Source: Intestinimonas butyriciproducens (GTDB lineage: Bacteria > Bacillota > Clostridia > Oscillospirales > Oscillospiraceae). Taken from it: a stretch of 64,000 bases of DNA. Below the pieces are notes generated by a model. That model had not been told where the DNA came from and ran no database searches. It was given only the letters and a program-made list of their open reading frames with translations. The DNA is taken from positions 2,170,001 through 2,234,000 of the forward strand of contig NZ_CP011524.1 in NCBI RefSeq assembly GCF_004154955.1. The letters are read 5' to 3'. Numbering within the stretch: position 1 is the first letter of the stretch; the number at the start of each line of letters is the position of its first letter. The position numbers and the translations under genes were made by a program. Positions 17,931 through 25,935 of this stretch are shown here, one piece after another.

Positions 17931-17978
17931 AAAAATGCGGCTGCTTTTCCGACCTACTGTGGCCGAAAAAGCAACCGC
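17931..17978 (-). terminator. Terminator of the MarR-TauE unit
   Basis: An imperfect 18-bp inverted repeat (17937-17954 with 17961-17978; 15 of 18 pairs) is followed on the minus strand by ATTTTTG. It lies 60 bp beyond the TauE stop and before yqfC. Confidence 0.65.
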
Positions 17979-18037
17979 ACGTTTGATTCGCAGGAGAGGC
18001 AGGAATGTCCCCGGCCGCCCTCGGAATCCCTCAACTC

Positions 18038-18805
18038 TTACAAATAATTGACCGCCAGGATAGAAGCGCCCAACACGGTCAGCACCACGCCGGTGGCCCG
18101 GTTGAGCACAGCGGGGGCCGCCCGGTTGGCAAATTTGGCGGCGATCCGCGCCCAAAGCAGGGTGGAGAGCACGCAAAACAGCAGCACCCCGGGGTCGGGC
18201 GCACCGCCGATGGCAAAGTGGCTCACCGCGCCAGTCAATGCCGTAAAGGTCATGATAAACACACTGGTCCCCACAGCCGTTTTGAGCTCATAGCCCAGCA
18301 CGCTGGTGAGGATCAGCAGCATCATCATACCTCCGCCCGCCCCTACAAAGCCGCAGATGAAGCCGACCAGCATCCCGCACAGAATGGACTGGACTGCCCG
18401 CTTTCCCCCACTGACCGTCCCCATCTTCTCCCTGGTGGTCATAACGGGACGCACGATGAACTTGATCCCCAGAAGCAGCGTCATAAAGACGGAAAACCCA
18501 CCCATGGCGGTGCCGGGCACCAGGCTGGAGATCCAGCTTCCCACCAGGGTGAAGCACAGTACTGTGGCCATCATGATGACACCGTTTTTTACATCCAGAT
18601 TCTGATTTCTGCCATAGGTATAAGCACTGACCGCACTGGCCAGAACATCGCTGGCCAGCGCGATGCCCACGGCGCTGTAAGCAGGGACATCCAGGAAGGT
18701 GATCAGCATGGGGCTGATCACCGCCGCTGCGCTCATGCCTGCAAAACCGGTGCCCAATCCGGCCCCGATCCCCGCCACAAAACAGATGAAAAATTGGTAC
18801 AGCAT
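18038..18805 (-). CDS. TauE/SafE family anion exporter/permease
   Basis: 255 aa with about eight hydrophobic spans in two similar halves. Each half begins with a glycine-rich GAGLGTGFAGMSAA / FVGAGGGMMM segment, the hallmark of TauE/SafE (DUF81) transporters. Members move sulfite, sulfoacetate and similar organosulfur or small anions. The gene lies 16 bp after a MarR regulator, so the pair is probably one unit induced by the transported compound, which is not identifiable here. Confidence 0.9.
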   Translation of the reverse strand: MLYQFFICFVAGIGAGLGTGFAGMSAAAVISPMLITFLDVPAYSAVGIALASDVLASAVSAYTYGRNQNLDVKNGVIMMATVLCFTLVGSWISSLVPGTAMGGFSVFMTLLLGIKFIVRPVMTTREKMGTVSGGKRAVQSILCGMLVGFICGFVGAGGGMMMLLILTSVLGYELKTAVGTSVFIMTFTALTGAVSHFAIGGAPDPGVLLFCVLSTLLWARIAAKFANRAAPAVLNRATGVVLTVLGASILAVNYL

Positions 18806-18821
18806 CCTTTTTCCCTCCGGC

Positions 18822-19250
18822 TCAGAGCGCCGTGCGAATATTGGAGACGATCCGACTTATGGTCTGCCCCATGCGCATCCGTTCCTCTTCCGTGAATCCC
18901 ATGAACATGGCTGTAAGAACCTCCCTCTGGGCCGCCTGTCCCGCGCGTACCGCCGGTTCCGCCCCCGGACAGAGGGCCAGGTGTACCGTTTTTCGGTTCC
19001 CCTCCCGGAACTCGCCCCGCAGATAACCGCGCCGTTCCAGCTCCGCCACCGACGCCGACACATGGGATTTTGTGAACTGTTTGCGCTCTACAATATCCCT
19101 GGCCGTGTCGAACGCCGGATTGTTGGCCAAAAACAGCAGAATATCCATCTCCATACGGGTCAGGCCGTACGCTTCACACACCGGCTGAATCCGCTGTCCA
19201 TACAGCCGCTTGGTCAGAGAGCGCAGGTCCCACAGATCGGAAAGGTACAT
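18822..19250 (-). CDS. MarR family transcriptional regulator
   Basis: 142 aa. Winged helix: GLTRMEMDILLFLANN, KQFTKSHVSASVAELERRGYL and the wing REGNRKTVHLALC. Flanking N- and C-terminal helices form the dimer interface. A 14-bp inverted repeat lies just upstream of its ribosome site, fitting autorepression. It probably controls the TauE gene 16 bp downstream. The ligand is unknown. Confidence 0.92.
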   Translation of the reverse strand: MYLSDLWDLRSLTKRLYGQRIQPVCEAYGLTRMEMDILLFLANNPAFDTARDIVERKQFTKSHVSASVAELERRGYLRGEFREGNRKTVHLALCPGAEPAVRAGQAAQREVLTAMFMGFTEEERMRMGQTISRIVSNIRTAL

Positions 19251-19265
19251 CGGCTCACCTCCTTT

Positions 19266-19279
19266 GTTCTAAATAGAAC
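19266..19279. promoter_or_regulatory. Candidate MarR operator
   Basis: Inverted repeat with 6-bp arms GTTCTA/TAGAAC and a 2-bp centre, placed between the -10 box and the ribosome binding site of the MarR gene. Size and place are typical of MarR autoregulatory sites. Assignment is by position. Confidence 0.55.
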
Positions 19280-19287
19280 TATATATA

Positions 19288-19315
19288 AGTATAGTCCTCT
19301 TTGGCCATTTGTCAA
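19288..19315 (-). promoter_or_regulatory. Promoter of the MarR-TauE unit
   Basis: Minus strand -35 TTGACA (19310-19315), 16-bp spacer, -10 TATACT (19288-19293). Confidence 0.75.
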
Positions 19316-19343
19316 GCCGAAAACCGCGGGTCGCCCACCGCCG

Positions 19344-19904
19344 CTACCGCGCCAGCGTATAGCTCCGCAGCGCGCTCCGCCGCACCCGCCACTCCGGAAG
19401 GAGCCGGTCCATCGCGGCATAGAAGCCCGCGCCATGATTGGGGTGGAGGAAATGGACCAGCTCATGGAGTGTTACATAATCCAGGAGCTCCTGTGGTACG
19501 ACCGTTAAGGCCGTGTTCAGCACGATGATTCCCCGAGTCCAGTGGCAGCTCCCCCAGCGGCTGGTCATGAATCTGGCTTTCAGCTCCGGCTTTTTCACCC
19601 CCAGAGGCTCCACCAGCGGCCACATACGCTCCAGCGAGGCCCGCAGCACAGGCAGCGCCGCTTCCCGGTCCGGCGGCGCCAGGGGGCCGGGCCCCGCAGC
19701 GCGTTCCGCCAGCCGCGCCGCGATCCAATTGGCGCGGCTGCGCACGAAGTCGTCCGCGGCAGTCTTAGGGACCCGCCGGCTGACCGACACATGCACCGAA
19801 CCGTCGGGCCGCACCCGCAGATTCATATTCTTGACCTTTTTCACCGCAAGCAGGTACTGGATCATTCCTTGCGGCGTACTCACCGTGCGCAGCTCCTCTA
19901 CCAC
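19344..19904 (-). CDS. YgjP-like (DUF45) zinc metallopeptidase
   Basis: 186 aa. The zincin motif HELVHFLHPNHGAGFY near residue 145 supplies HExxH and the third ligand region. It is preceded by MTSRWGSCHWTRGIIVLN, diagnostic of the YgjP/WLM group. No signal peptide, so cytoplasmic. It opens at GTG (19904) inside the end of the upstream DUF2804 frame (7-bp overlap), so coupled translation is likely. The natural substrate is not known. Confidence 0.88.
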   Translation of the reverse strand: MVEELRTVSTPQGMIQYLLAVKKVKNMNLRVRPDGSVHVSVSRRVPKTAADDFVRSRANWIAARLAERAAGPGPLAPPDREAALPVLRASLERMWPLVEPLGVKKPELKARFMTSRWGSCHWTRGIIVLNTALTVVPQELLDYVTLHELVHFLHPNHGAGFYAAMDRLLPEWRVRRSALRSYTLAR

Positions 19905-20917
19905 TTGTTCTCCACCTTTTCTGCCACCCCCATCAGGTCTCGGAATTCCAGCCGTTCTCCGCCGTCCAGCACGGCGGCACCGGCAAAGACGCCGAACACC
20001 TGGTGATGGTCCGGCCGGACCACCTCGGCGCCTGCGCGGGCCGGCATGGGGCGAAAAACCGCCTCAAACCGCCCGTCGTCACTGGCGAGGACCCACGGTG
20101 ATCTGAAGTCGTCCCTGCCGCCCCGCTGCGGGATCCTGAAATCTACCCGGGAGAGCTTGTGTCCTCTCCCCTGATAGAACAATATGTTTTCCGTCGCTGT
20201 GCAGGCGTCCCCCAGGCCGCGCCCCAGGTGAAAGCCGAAGGGGGCGCCTCCCAGCAGCCCGGCCGCTGAAACCCGGTGCCAGGTGTCACGGCAGGTCCAT
20301 ACCCCCCGCCCCCAATCCAGGATACCGAAGGAGTCCCCCAAGTGAAAGTCGTAGCGCCGCGTGCCCAGCTGCACCGTTCCATCCGCCCGCATGCCATGAA
20401 TCTTCTGGCTGAAATAGAACTGCCCCGGCCTGTCAAAGGGCACGGAGAGCACCATAGACTCCTCCGGTTCGTCCCGAAGCACGATGTGGGCGTCCAGGGC
20501 CGCCCCTTCCCGGAAGGCGTCCATGTGGGCAGTCAGCGTACGGTTCAGGCCGTCGTTGTGGAAAAGGATGCCGTATCCCCGCCCGGATACCGCCGCATTT
20601 CCCCGCTCGGAGGTCTCCGGAAGCCCGGTGCGCCCCATAGGGAAGGGCCGCCTGGGACACCTGGTCATCTGCCAGCCCTCCCGGAAATCCAGCAGGGAGA
20701 TAGAATCCAACCCCAGATAAAAGTGATCTGCAATGGTGAGGGCCAGGGCAAAGCCGGGGCCCATCACCAGATAATCGTCCCACTCCCTGCACCCGGTTGG
20801 GCCGCCCTTCACCCGGGCCCGGTCATAGACGGGCAGCAGCCGTCTGGCCCAGCCCGGTTCGGTCAGATTTCCCCGCTCATCCAGCAGTGGAATGGCATGC
20901 GTGATCTCATGCTGCAT
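19898..20917 (-). CDS. DUF2804 domain-containing protein
   Basis: 339 aa from ATG at 20917, which has a perfect AGGAGG site; the longer open frame upstream has no support. The sequence fits DUF2804: EITHAIPLLDERGNL at the N-terminus, WDDYLVMGPGFALALTIADH, and DWGRGVWTCRDTWHRVSA. The fold is beta-rich, hydroxyneurosporene-synthase-like, and the function is unestablished. It is divergent from ylbJ. Confidence 0.85.
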   Translation of the reverse strand: MQHEITHAIPLLDERGNLTEPGWARRLLPVYDRARVKGGPTGCREWDDYLVMGPGFALALTIADHFYLGLDSISLLDFREGWQMTRCPRRPFPMGRTGLPETSERGNAAVSGRGYGILFHNDGLNRTLTAHMDAFREGAALDAHIVLRDEPEESMVLSVPFDRPGQFYFSQKIHGMRADGTVQLGTRRYDFHLGDSFGILDWGRGVWTCRDTWHRVSAAGLLGGAPFGFHLGRGLGDACTATENILFYQGRGHKLSRVDFRIPQRGGRDDFRSPWVLASDDGRFEAVFRPMPARAGAEVVRPDHHQVFGVFAGAAVLDGGERLEFRDLMGVAEKVENKW

Positions 20918-20984
20918 GGAGCCTCCTCCTTGTTCCGCGCCGAAGGGGCGCGCTCCACAGGAGGCCCCCTTTTGATCGGGTCCC

Positions 20985-20993
20985 ATTATACCA
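20985..20993 (-). promoter_or_regulatory. Extended -10 promoter element for the DUF2804 gene
   Basis: Minus strand TGGTATAAT: a TGn extension followed by TATAAT (20985-20990), about 70 bp before the start codon. No good -35 hexamer is visible, which fits an extended -10 promoter. Confidence 0.45.
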
Positions 20994-21059
20994 CCCACCG
21001 GCTTTTTTGCATAGGACATTCCCTCCTCCGCATAGATTTTCCAGACGGAGGTGGTCCTT

Positions 21060-22244
21060 TTGCTGTCCAAGCTGCTCTCCCGGCAGGGCGTCCGGGATCT
21101 TTTTCTGGGGCTGGCCCTGCTGTGCGCCACGCTGTCCCTCATGCTCTACCCCCAGGACTCTATGTCCGCCGCCCGTGAGGGGCTCATGCTCTGCTATAAT
21201 GTGATCATCCCCTCCCTCTTTCCCTTTTTCGTTCTCTCCGCCTTAGTGGTGGATCTTGGTCTGGCCGGTTACATCGGCCGCGCGCTGGAGGGATTCATGC
21301 GTCCGCTCTTCAACGTCCCGGGGGCCTGCGCCTCCGCCTTTGTCCTGGGCTTTGTGGGCGGCTACCCCGTAGGGGCCCGGACGGCCCTGAGCCTCTACCA
21401 GAAGGGGATGTGCACCAAGACCGAGGCTGAGCGCCTCCTTTCCTTCTGCAACAACTCCGGCCCGGCCTTTATTCTGGGCGTAGTGGGGGCGGGCGTATTC
21501 GCCAGCAGCCGGGTGGGCGTCCTCCTCTACCTGGCGCACGCCGCCGCATCCATCTGTGTGGGGCTGTTTTTCCGATTTTACAGGCGGGGTAAAAAAGGCC
21601 GCGAGGCCAGGGTGTCCCCCAAGTTCGAGGCGGAGCGGTTTACCACCGCCTTCACCGGAGCGGTGAAGAACTCCTTCCTCTCCACCTTGAATATCTGTGC
21701 CTTTGTGGTCTTTTTTACCGTGGTCATCCGTCTGCTCTTTCTCTCCGGGGCCCTCCCGGCGCTCGCCCGGCTGCTGGGCGTCCTGCTCTCCCCACTGGGT
21801 TTTACCCAGGAATGGGCCGAGCGGCTCCTCACCGGGGCCATCGAACTCTCCTCCGGCGTCTGGACCCTCTCCGGCGCGGGTGGCATGGCGGGGCGCATGT
21901 CCATGGCGGCCTTCATGCTGGGCTGGGCCGGGCTCTCCGTCCACTGCCAGGTTCTCTCCTTCCTCGGCGGCAGCGGGCTTTCCGTCAGAACTTATATCGC
22001 CGGAAAATTCCTCCACGGCGGACTCGCCGCCCTCTTCACCGCCCTGCTGGTACGACTCTTCCCCCTGAAGGAACCAGTGGCCGCCTATTTGGCTGAACAG
22101 GTGGAGGGGATCGCCGGCATCGACTTTTCCACCGCCCTTACCATCTCCACAACGGCCGCCTGGGTCATGTGGCTCCTCTTCTTCGGGGCCGCTGCGGCGG
22201 CGGTGAGAAAAACCAGTAGAAAAAGGAAACATGCTGTAGTATAA
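21060..22244 (+). CDS. ylbJ: Sporulation integral membrane protein YlbJ-like
   Basis: 394 aa from TTG at 21060, placed 8 bp after GGAGG. An in-frame GTG at 21051 overlaps that site and is less likely. About eight hydrophobic spans. It carries the nucleoside-recognition (gate) domain features of YlbJ/SpmA-type proteins: LCYNVIIPSLFPFFVLSA, FVGGYPVGARTALSLY and FCNNSGPAFILGVVGAG. YlbJ is a SigE-dependent membrane protein needed for heat-resistant spores in Bacillus. Confidence 0.88.
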   Translation: MLSKLLSRQGVRDLFLGLALLCATLSLMLYPQDSMSAAREGLMLCYNVIIPSLFPFFVLSALVVDLGLAGYIGRALEGFMRPLFNVPGACASAFVLGFVGGYPVGARTALSLYQKGMCTKTEAERLLSFCNNSGPAFILGVVGAGVFASSRVGVLLYLAHAAASICVGLFFRFYRRGKKGREARVSPKFEAERFTTAFTGAVKNSFLSTLNICAFVVFFTVVIRLLFLSGALPALARLLGVLLSPLGFTQEWAERLLTGAIELSSGVWTLSGAGGMAGRMSMAAFMLGWAGLSVHCQVLSFLGGSGLSVRTYIAGKFLHGGLAALFTALLVRLFPLKEPVAAYLAEQVEGIAGIDFSTALTISTTAAWVMWLLFFGAAAAAVRKTSRKRKHAVV

Positions 22245-22282
22245 TGGCATAGATAGAGAGCTTGAAGATGGGAGTGGCCGCC

Positions 22283-22492
22283 ATGCTGTTTGAGAAAAAG
22301 ATGGACCCCCGCTGTGCTTACTGCCAGCGCTGCGCTCCTCTGGACGAAGAGAGCGTCATGTGCATCAAAAAGGGGGTGGTTCCGGCGGGCTTCCACTGCC
22401 GTGCTTTCAAATATGACCCGCTCAAGCGGGTCCCCCCCCGCCCCGCCGCCCCGGACTTTTCCCGGCTGAAGGACGAGGATTTTGTATTGTAA
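22283..22492 (+). CDS. Small conserved protein with Cys pairs
   Basis: 69 aa from ATG at 22283, with GGGAGTGG upstream (longer in-frame starts at 22262 and 22268 have no site). It contains DPRCAYCQRCAPLDEE, then VMCIKKG and FHCRAFKYDPLKRVPPRP. Five cysteines including CxxCxxC suggest a small zinc- or cluster-binding fold. I recognise it only as a conserved hypothetical type from this bacterial group. It is 38 bp after ylbJ, so perhaps cotranscribed, and is followed by a terminator. Confidence 0.75.
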   Translation: MLFEKKMDPRCAYCQRCAPLDEESVMCIKKGVVPAGFHCRAFKYDPLKRVPPRPAAPDFSRLKDEDFVL

Positions 22493-22504
22493 TTGTAACA
22501 GAAG

Positions 22505-22542
22505 GGGAGCCCTGTCCTTTTTAGGCCGGGCTCCTCTTTTCT
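22505..22542 (+). terminator. Rho-independent terminator after ylbJ and the small Cys protein
   Basis: Stem GGAGCCC...GGGCTCC around a T-rich loop, followed by TCTTTTCTTT. Confidence 0.75.
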
Positions 22543-22760
22543 TTGATGGAAAGCCGCTTTCGCCTCCCAGCTTCTTTTTACCGCTCCCGTAATCCGGGAG
22601 AATGCCCCAGCAATTGCTTCCGCCTTGCAATCGCTCTGCCAGGACGATTAAGATGCAAGGCGGAGAGAAAGGGGACCCGGCGCCGGGGCATATTCGCAGC
22701 GCGCCAACAGGCCTTGGCCGCACCGAGAAGATAAGGCGCTTCTGGTTTGGAGGGGAAGAA

Positions 22761-23285
22761 ATGAACCGTGTGTTAATCATGAGCGAGAAAGACTTCACAG
22801 AAGTGAAGGCATTTTACTGGAAACTCATCGAACAGATGCAGGGCGGCTCATATCTCCCCGGCTGGGAGAAGGGCGTATATCCCTCCGATATATTTTTGCG
22901 GGAATCCCTCAGGAACAGGGCGCTTTATATGCTGAAGTGCGACGGAAATTATGCCGCGGCTATGGTCCTTAACCACGAAACCAACGAGGGATATTCCGGT
23001 ACAGCATGGAAGGTTGATGCGGATAAGCATCAGGTATTGATCGTTCATGCCCTTGGGGTCCTCCCGGCTTTTCAGGGGAAAGGGGTTGCAAAGCATATGG
23101 TGAAGGAAGTCATCCGAATCGCGGGTGAGCGCCATCAACGCGCAATCCGGTTGGATGTGCTAAACGGCAATGTGCCTGCGCTGAAGTTGTACGAAAGCAT
23201 GGGGTTCGAGCATCGCAGGACCACGCAAATGTTTTACGAAGACACCGGCTGGACAGATTATCTATTATACGAACTTGTCTTATAA
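22761..23285 (+). CDS. GNAT family N-acetyltransferase
   Basis: 174 aa from ATG at 22761, with GGAGGGG upstream. The acetyl-CoA-binding motif A reads VHALGVLPAFQGKGVAKHMVKEVIRIA near residues 95-120, followed by RLDVLNGNVPALKLYESMGFEHR. No substrate can be assigned. This gene and the next are visibly poorer in GC and use more A/T-ending codons than the flanks, which suggests acquisition. Confidence 0.9.
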   Translation: MNRVLIMSEKDFTEVKAFYWKLIEQMQGGSYLPGWEKGVYPSDIFLRESLRNRALYMLKCDGNYAAAMVLNHETNEGYSGTAWKVDADKHQVLIVHALGVLPAFQGKGVAKHMVKEVIRIAGERHQRAIRLDVLNGNVPALKLYESMGFEHRRTTQMFYEDTGWTDYLLYELVL

Positions 23286-23415
23286 ATGCAGTCAGAGTGC
23301 AGTGCTCTGTCTGCTGCACCGATAGCCGATAAATGTGAAGTTGTAAGGCAGCAAGAAAAGTCGAGAATTTCCGTTTTCCTTCTGCGATAATATTTACCGT
23401 CAGGAGGTGATACAA

Positions 23416-24294
23416 GTGACGGAAAAAATTTTGGCTGTACAGCGAATGCAAGACTATATCGACGCTCATTTGACGGAAAAAATCACATTATGCGATCTGT
23501 CCAATGCGGCATTGTTTTCTCCTTTTTATTGCGCTCGAATATTCAAGGAGCTGACAGGACTTTCACCGGCGGATTACATCAGGCGGCTTCGGCTGTCGCG
23601 TTCCGCATTGCGTCTGCGAGATGATAAGCGCAAGGTGGTTGATGTGGCCTATAACATCGGCTATGACAGTGTAGACGGATACCAACGGGCATTTTATAAC
23701 GAATTCGGATGTAATCCACACGAATACGCAAAATCACCGATTCCGCTTTCACTTTTCACTCCTTATGGCGTTAAATTCAGAAGTTTATGGAAGGAGAATA
23801 AAGTTATGGCAAATATTGCCAATATTTTTATTCAGGTGATTGAAAAACCTGAGCGTAAAGTCATCATTAAACGCGGAGAAAAAGGCAATGAATACTGGAG
23901 CTATTGCCAGGAGGTCGGCTGTGACGTGTGGGGGATCCTGACAAGCATGAAGTCCCTTTGCGGTGAGCCTGTTTGCCTGTGGCTGCCAGAAAAGTACCGG
24001 GAAAAAGGCACCTCCGAATATGTACAGGGTGTTGAGACAGCGATTAACTATGATAGTGTTATCCCTGAAGGATTTGATATCATTAAGTTGCCTGCTGCAA
24101 AATATCTGATGTTTCAGGGGGAGCCGTTCAAGGAAGAGGATTATTGCAATGCAATTGAGACCGTACAGAATTCTATGAAAAAATATGACCCGTCTACAAT
24201 CGGTTATGTTTGGGATGATTCCAATCCACGCATTCAGCTGGAACCTCGCGGTGAGCGTGGATATATTGAATTGAAGGCAATTCGTTCTCTTTGA
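23416..24294 (+). CDS. AraC family regulator with GyrI-like effector domain
   Basis: 292 aa from GTG at 23416, 8 bp after AGGAGGTGAT. The N-terminal 105 residues are an AraC/XylS double HTH (KITLCDLSNAALFSPFYCARIFKE, then KVVDVAYNIGYDSVDGYQRAFYNEFGCNPHEY). Residues about 140-292 form a GyrI/BmrR-like effector-binding domain ending in VWDDSNPRIQLEP. HTH first and ligand domain second is usual for this subclass, which often senses small hydrophobic or cationic compounds. The gene is AT-richer than its neighbours. Confidence 0.9.
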   Translation: MTEKILAVQRMQDYIDAHLTEKITLCDLSNAALFSPFYCARIFKELTGLSPADYIRRLRLSRSALRLRDDKRKVVDVAYNIGYDSVDGYQRAFYNEFGCNPHEYAKSPIPLSLFTPYGVKFRSLWKENKVMANIANIFIQVIEKPERKVIIKRGEKGNEYWSYCQEVGCDVWGILTSMKSLCGEPVCLWLPEKYREKGTSEYVQGVETAINYDSVIPEGFDIIKLPAAKYLMFQGEPFKEEDYCNAIETVQNSMKKYDPSTIGYVWDDSNPRIQLEPRGERGYIELKAIRSL

Positions 24295-24406
24295 TGAGTC
24301 CCAATTTGCCGGACTGATACGTTCCGGGTCTATTTCTACTTATTTCCGCGAGGGTACTCGAAGTGCATGACCCAGCCTAGCGCATTGTCTGCTTCCCAAC
24401 AAGCCG

Positions 24407-24446
24407 GGAGCCCGGCCTTTTCAGGCCGGGCTCCTTCCATTTTTTC
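24407..24446. terminator. Bidirectional terminator between the AraC gene and the stalk-domain gene
   Basis: A perfect 12-bp stem GGAGCCCGGCCT/AGGCCGGGCTCC with a TTTC loop, followed on the plus strand by CATTTTTT. The two flanking genes converge on it. Confidence 0.8.
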
Positions 24447-24452
24447 TGCCGT

Positions 24453-25760
24453 TCAGTCGTCCCAATCGTCGTGGTCGTCATCCCAATCATCGTCCCGGTC
24501 ATCATCGTGGTCGTCGTACCAATCGTCGTATCGGTCGTCCAGATCATCAATCTTATCATCCGTCTGATCCAAAAGACGATCCAGGGCGCGGAATTCCGTG
24601 GTCGTCAGCTTACCGTCGCGGTAGGATCGCTCGATCTTATCCTCCAGCCGCTCCAGCTCATCTTCCAGCGTCTCTATTTTCTTCTCAAGCGTTTTCCATG
24701 CCTGCGCGCCGTCGGCAGTTTTGAAGTTCCGGACCTCCTGTACCAGCTCATCCGCCCGGTCGTCCAAGCCGCTGATTTCGGAGACATAGCCGTCGTAGGT
24801 CGCCCCACCGGAGACTCCGGACTGGGCGTCGGACTCGTCATATCCCACGGTCTTGTCGGCAAGGTTGCCCCAGGCGCTCTTTACACGGTTATCCAGCGCG
24901 TCGAGCTTGTCGTTGAACGCGGTATACTCTTTGCTGCTCAGCCGGTCCTCCTTCCGATCCGTGCCAAGATTTCGGTACTCCGTACTCACGTCCCTGCTCA
25001 CGAGATGGAGGTCCCCGGCAACCGCATTGTACTGCTCCAGGCGCTTGGCATACGTGCCGGCGGGCCGAATGGCCTTGATGTCGGCTTCTATCTCCTTCAT
25101 CCGGCTTTCCAGCTCATCCACGATCTGTTCATGCTCTTCGTACACGGTCAGCTTGCCGGATTCATTGTCGATGGTCTTGACGCGGAGGTCCTCCAGAGCA
25201 TCCTTCAGACGGTTGTCCAGCTTGTCGATCTTGGTGGTGAGGACGTTGAAATCCGCCGTTTCCATCTCGCCGTCCCGGTACTGCCGGTTGACGAGCTGGG
25301 CAAACTCGTAGAGGTCCTCCCGAATGTCTTCGATGGTATCGCTGTGGAGATCATACTGGTCGCGGCGGCCGGCATAGGTGGAGGCCGCCTTCAGGTCGTT
25401 GACCGCCTGCTCCGCCTCCTCTGCCCGCACAGTAAGCTTCTCCAGCGTGAGATCCTCCGGCTTGGTATCGGTCCGGGTATAGAGGCTGATGGTCTGCGTT
25501 TTTCCATTCCACTCCACATCCAGGTCCATTACGTTGCCCAGCGCCCGGATGGGGAGATAGGTGGTGCCCTCATAGGTGATTGGGTAGACAACATCGCCAT
25601 TCTTGTCCAGCAGGGTCTGATCTTTGCCGTCCACCGTCACCGTAATATCGGGGCGCAGGTCGGCGCTGACGCGCTCTGCAACAGTGGTGGCGCCCGCGCC
25701 CAGGACCATGGCTCCTGCCAGCGCAGCGGCGAGTACGGGAACTCTCAGATTCTTTTTCAT
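24453..25760 (-). CDS. Secreted stalk-domain protein with coiled coils and an Asp-rich tail
   Basis: 435 aa from ATG at 25760 (MKKNLRVPVLAAALAGAMVLGAGA is a clear signal peptide). Residues about 35-90 match the copper amine oxidase N-terminal-like (stalk) domain: GKDQTLLDKNGDVVYPITYEG, TYLPIRALGNVMDLDVEWNGKTQTISLYT. Residues 95-400 are charged helices with several similar segments (for example LDNRLKDALEDLR and LDNRVKSAWGNLA), suggesting repeated coiled-coil units. The last 30 residues are almost only Asp, Trp, Tyr, His and Arg. Probably extracellular or wall-associated; the role is unknown. Confidence 0.85.
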   Translation of the reverse strand: MKKNLRVPVLAAALAGAMVLGAGATTVAERVSADLRPDITVTVDGKDQTLLDKNGDVVYPITYEGTTYLPIRALGNVMDLDVEWNGKTQTISLYTRTDTKPEDLTLEKLTVRAEEAEQAVNDLKAASTYAGRRDQYDLHSDTIEDIREDLYEFAQLVNRQYRDGEMETADFNVLTTKIDKLDNRLKDALEDLRVKTIDNESGKLTVYEEHEQIVDELESRMKEIEADIKAIRPAGTYAKRLEQYNAVAGDLHLVSRDVSTEYRNLGTDRKEDRLSSKEYTAFNDKLDALDNRVKSAWGNLADKTVGYDESDAQSGVSGGATYDGYVSEISGLDDRADELVQEVRNFKTADGAQAWKTLEKKIETLEDELERLEDKIERSYRDGKLTTTEFRALDRLLDQTDDKIDDLDDRYDDWYDDHDDDRDDDWDDDHDDWDD

Positions 25761-25893
25761 CAGGTTTCCTTCCTTTCCTATGTTGATCGGCGCCATAGGC
25801 GCCCCTCGGGGTGTCGTTTGCTTTCCCTTTCACCCCAATAACGCGGCGGAGGCTCGCTTTATCGCATCTACACAGAAATTTTTTCAGAATCCT

Positions 25894-25935
25894 AAACGAA
25901 GCGGGGAGGCGCTGGAGCGCCTCCCCGCTTCGTTT
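25894..25935. terminator. Bidirectional terminator with perfect 19-bp stem
   Basis: Arms 25894-25912 and 25917-25935, loop TGGA. The outer bases are AAACGAAGC/GCTTCGTTT. The right arm reaches into the stop codon of the 25934-26773 gene, so it ends that gene on the minus strand. Confidence 0.85.
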
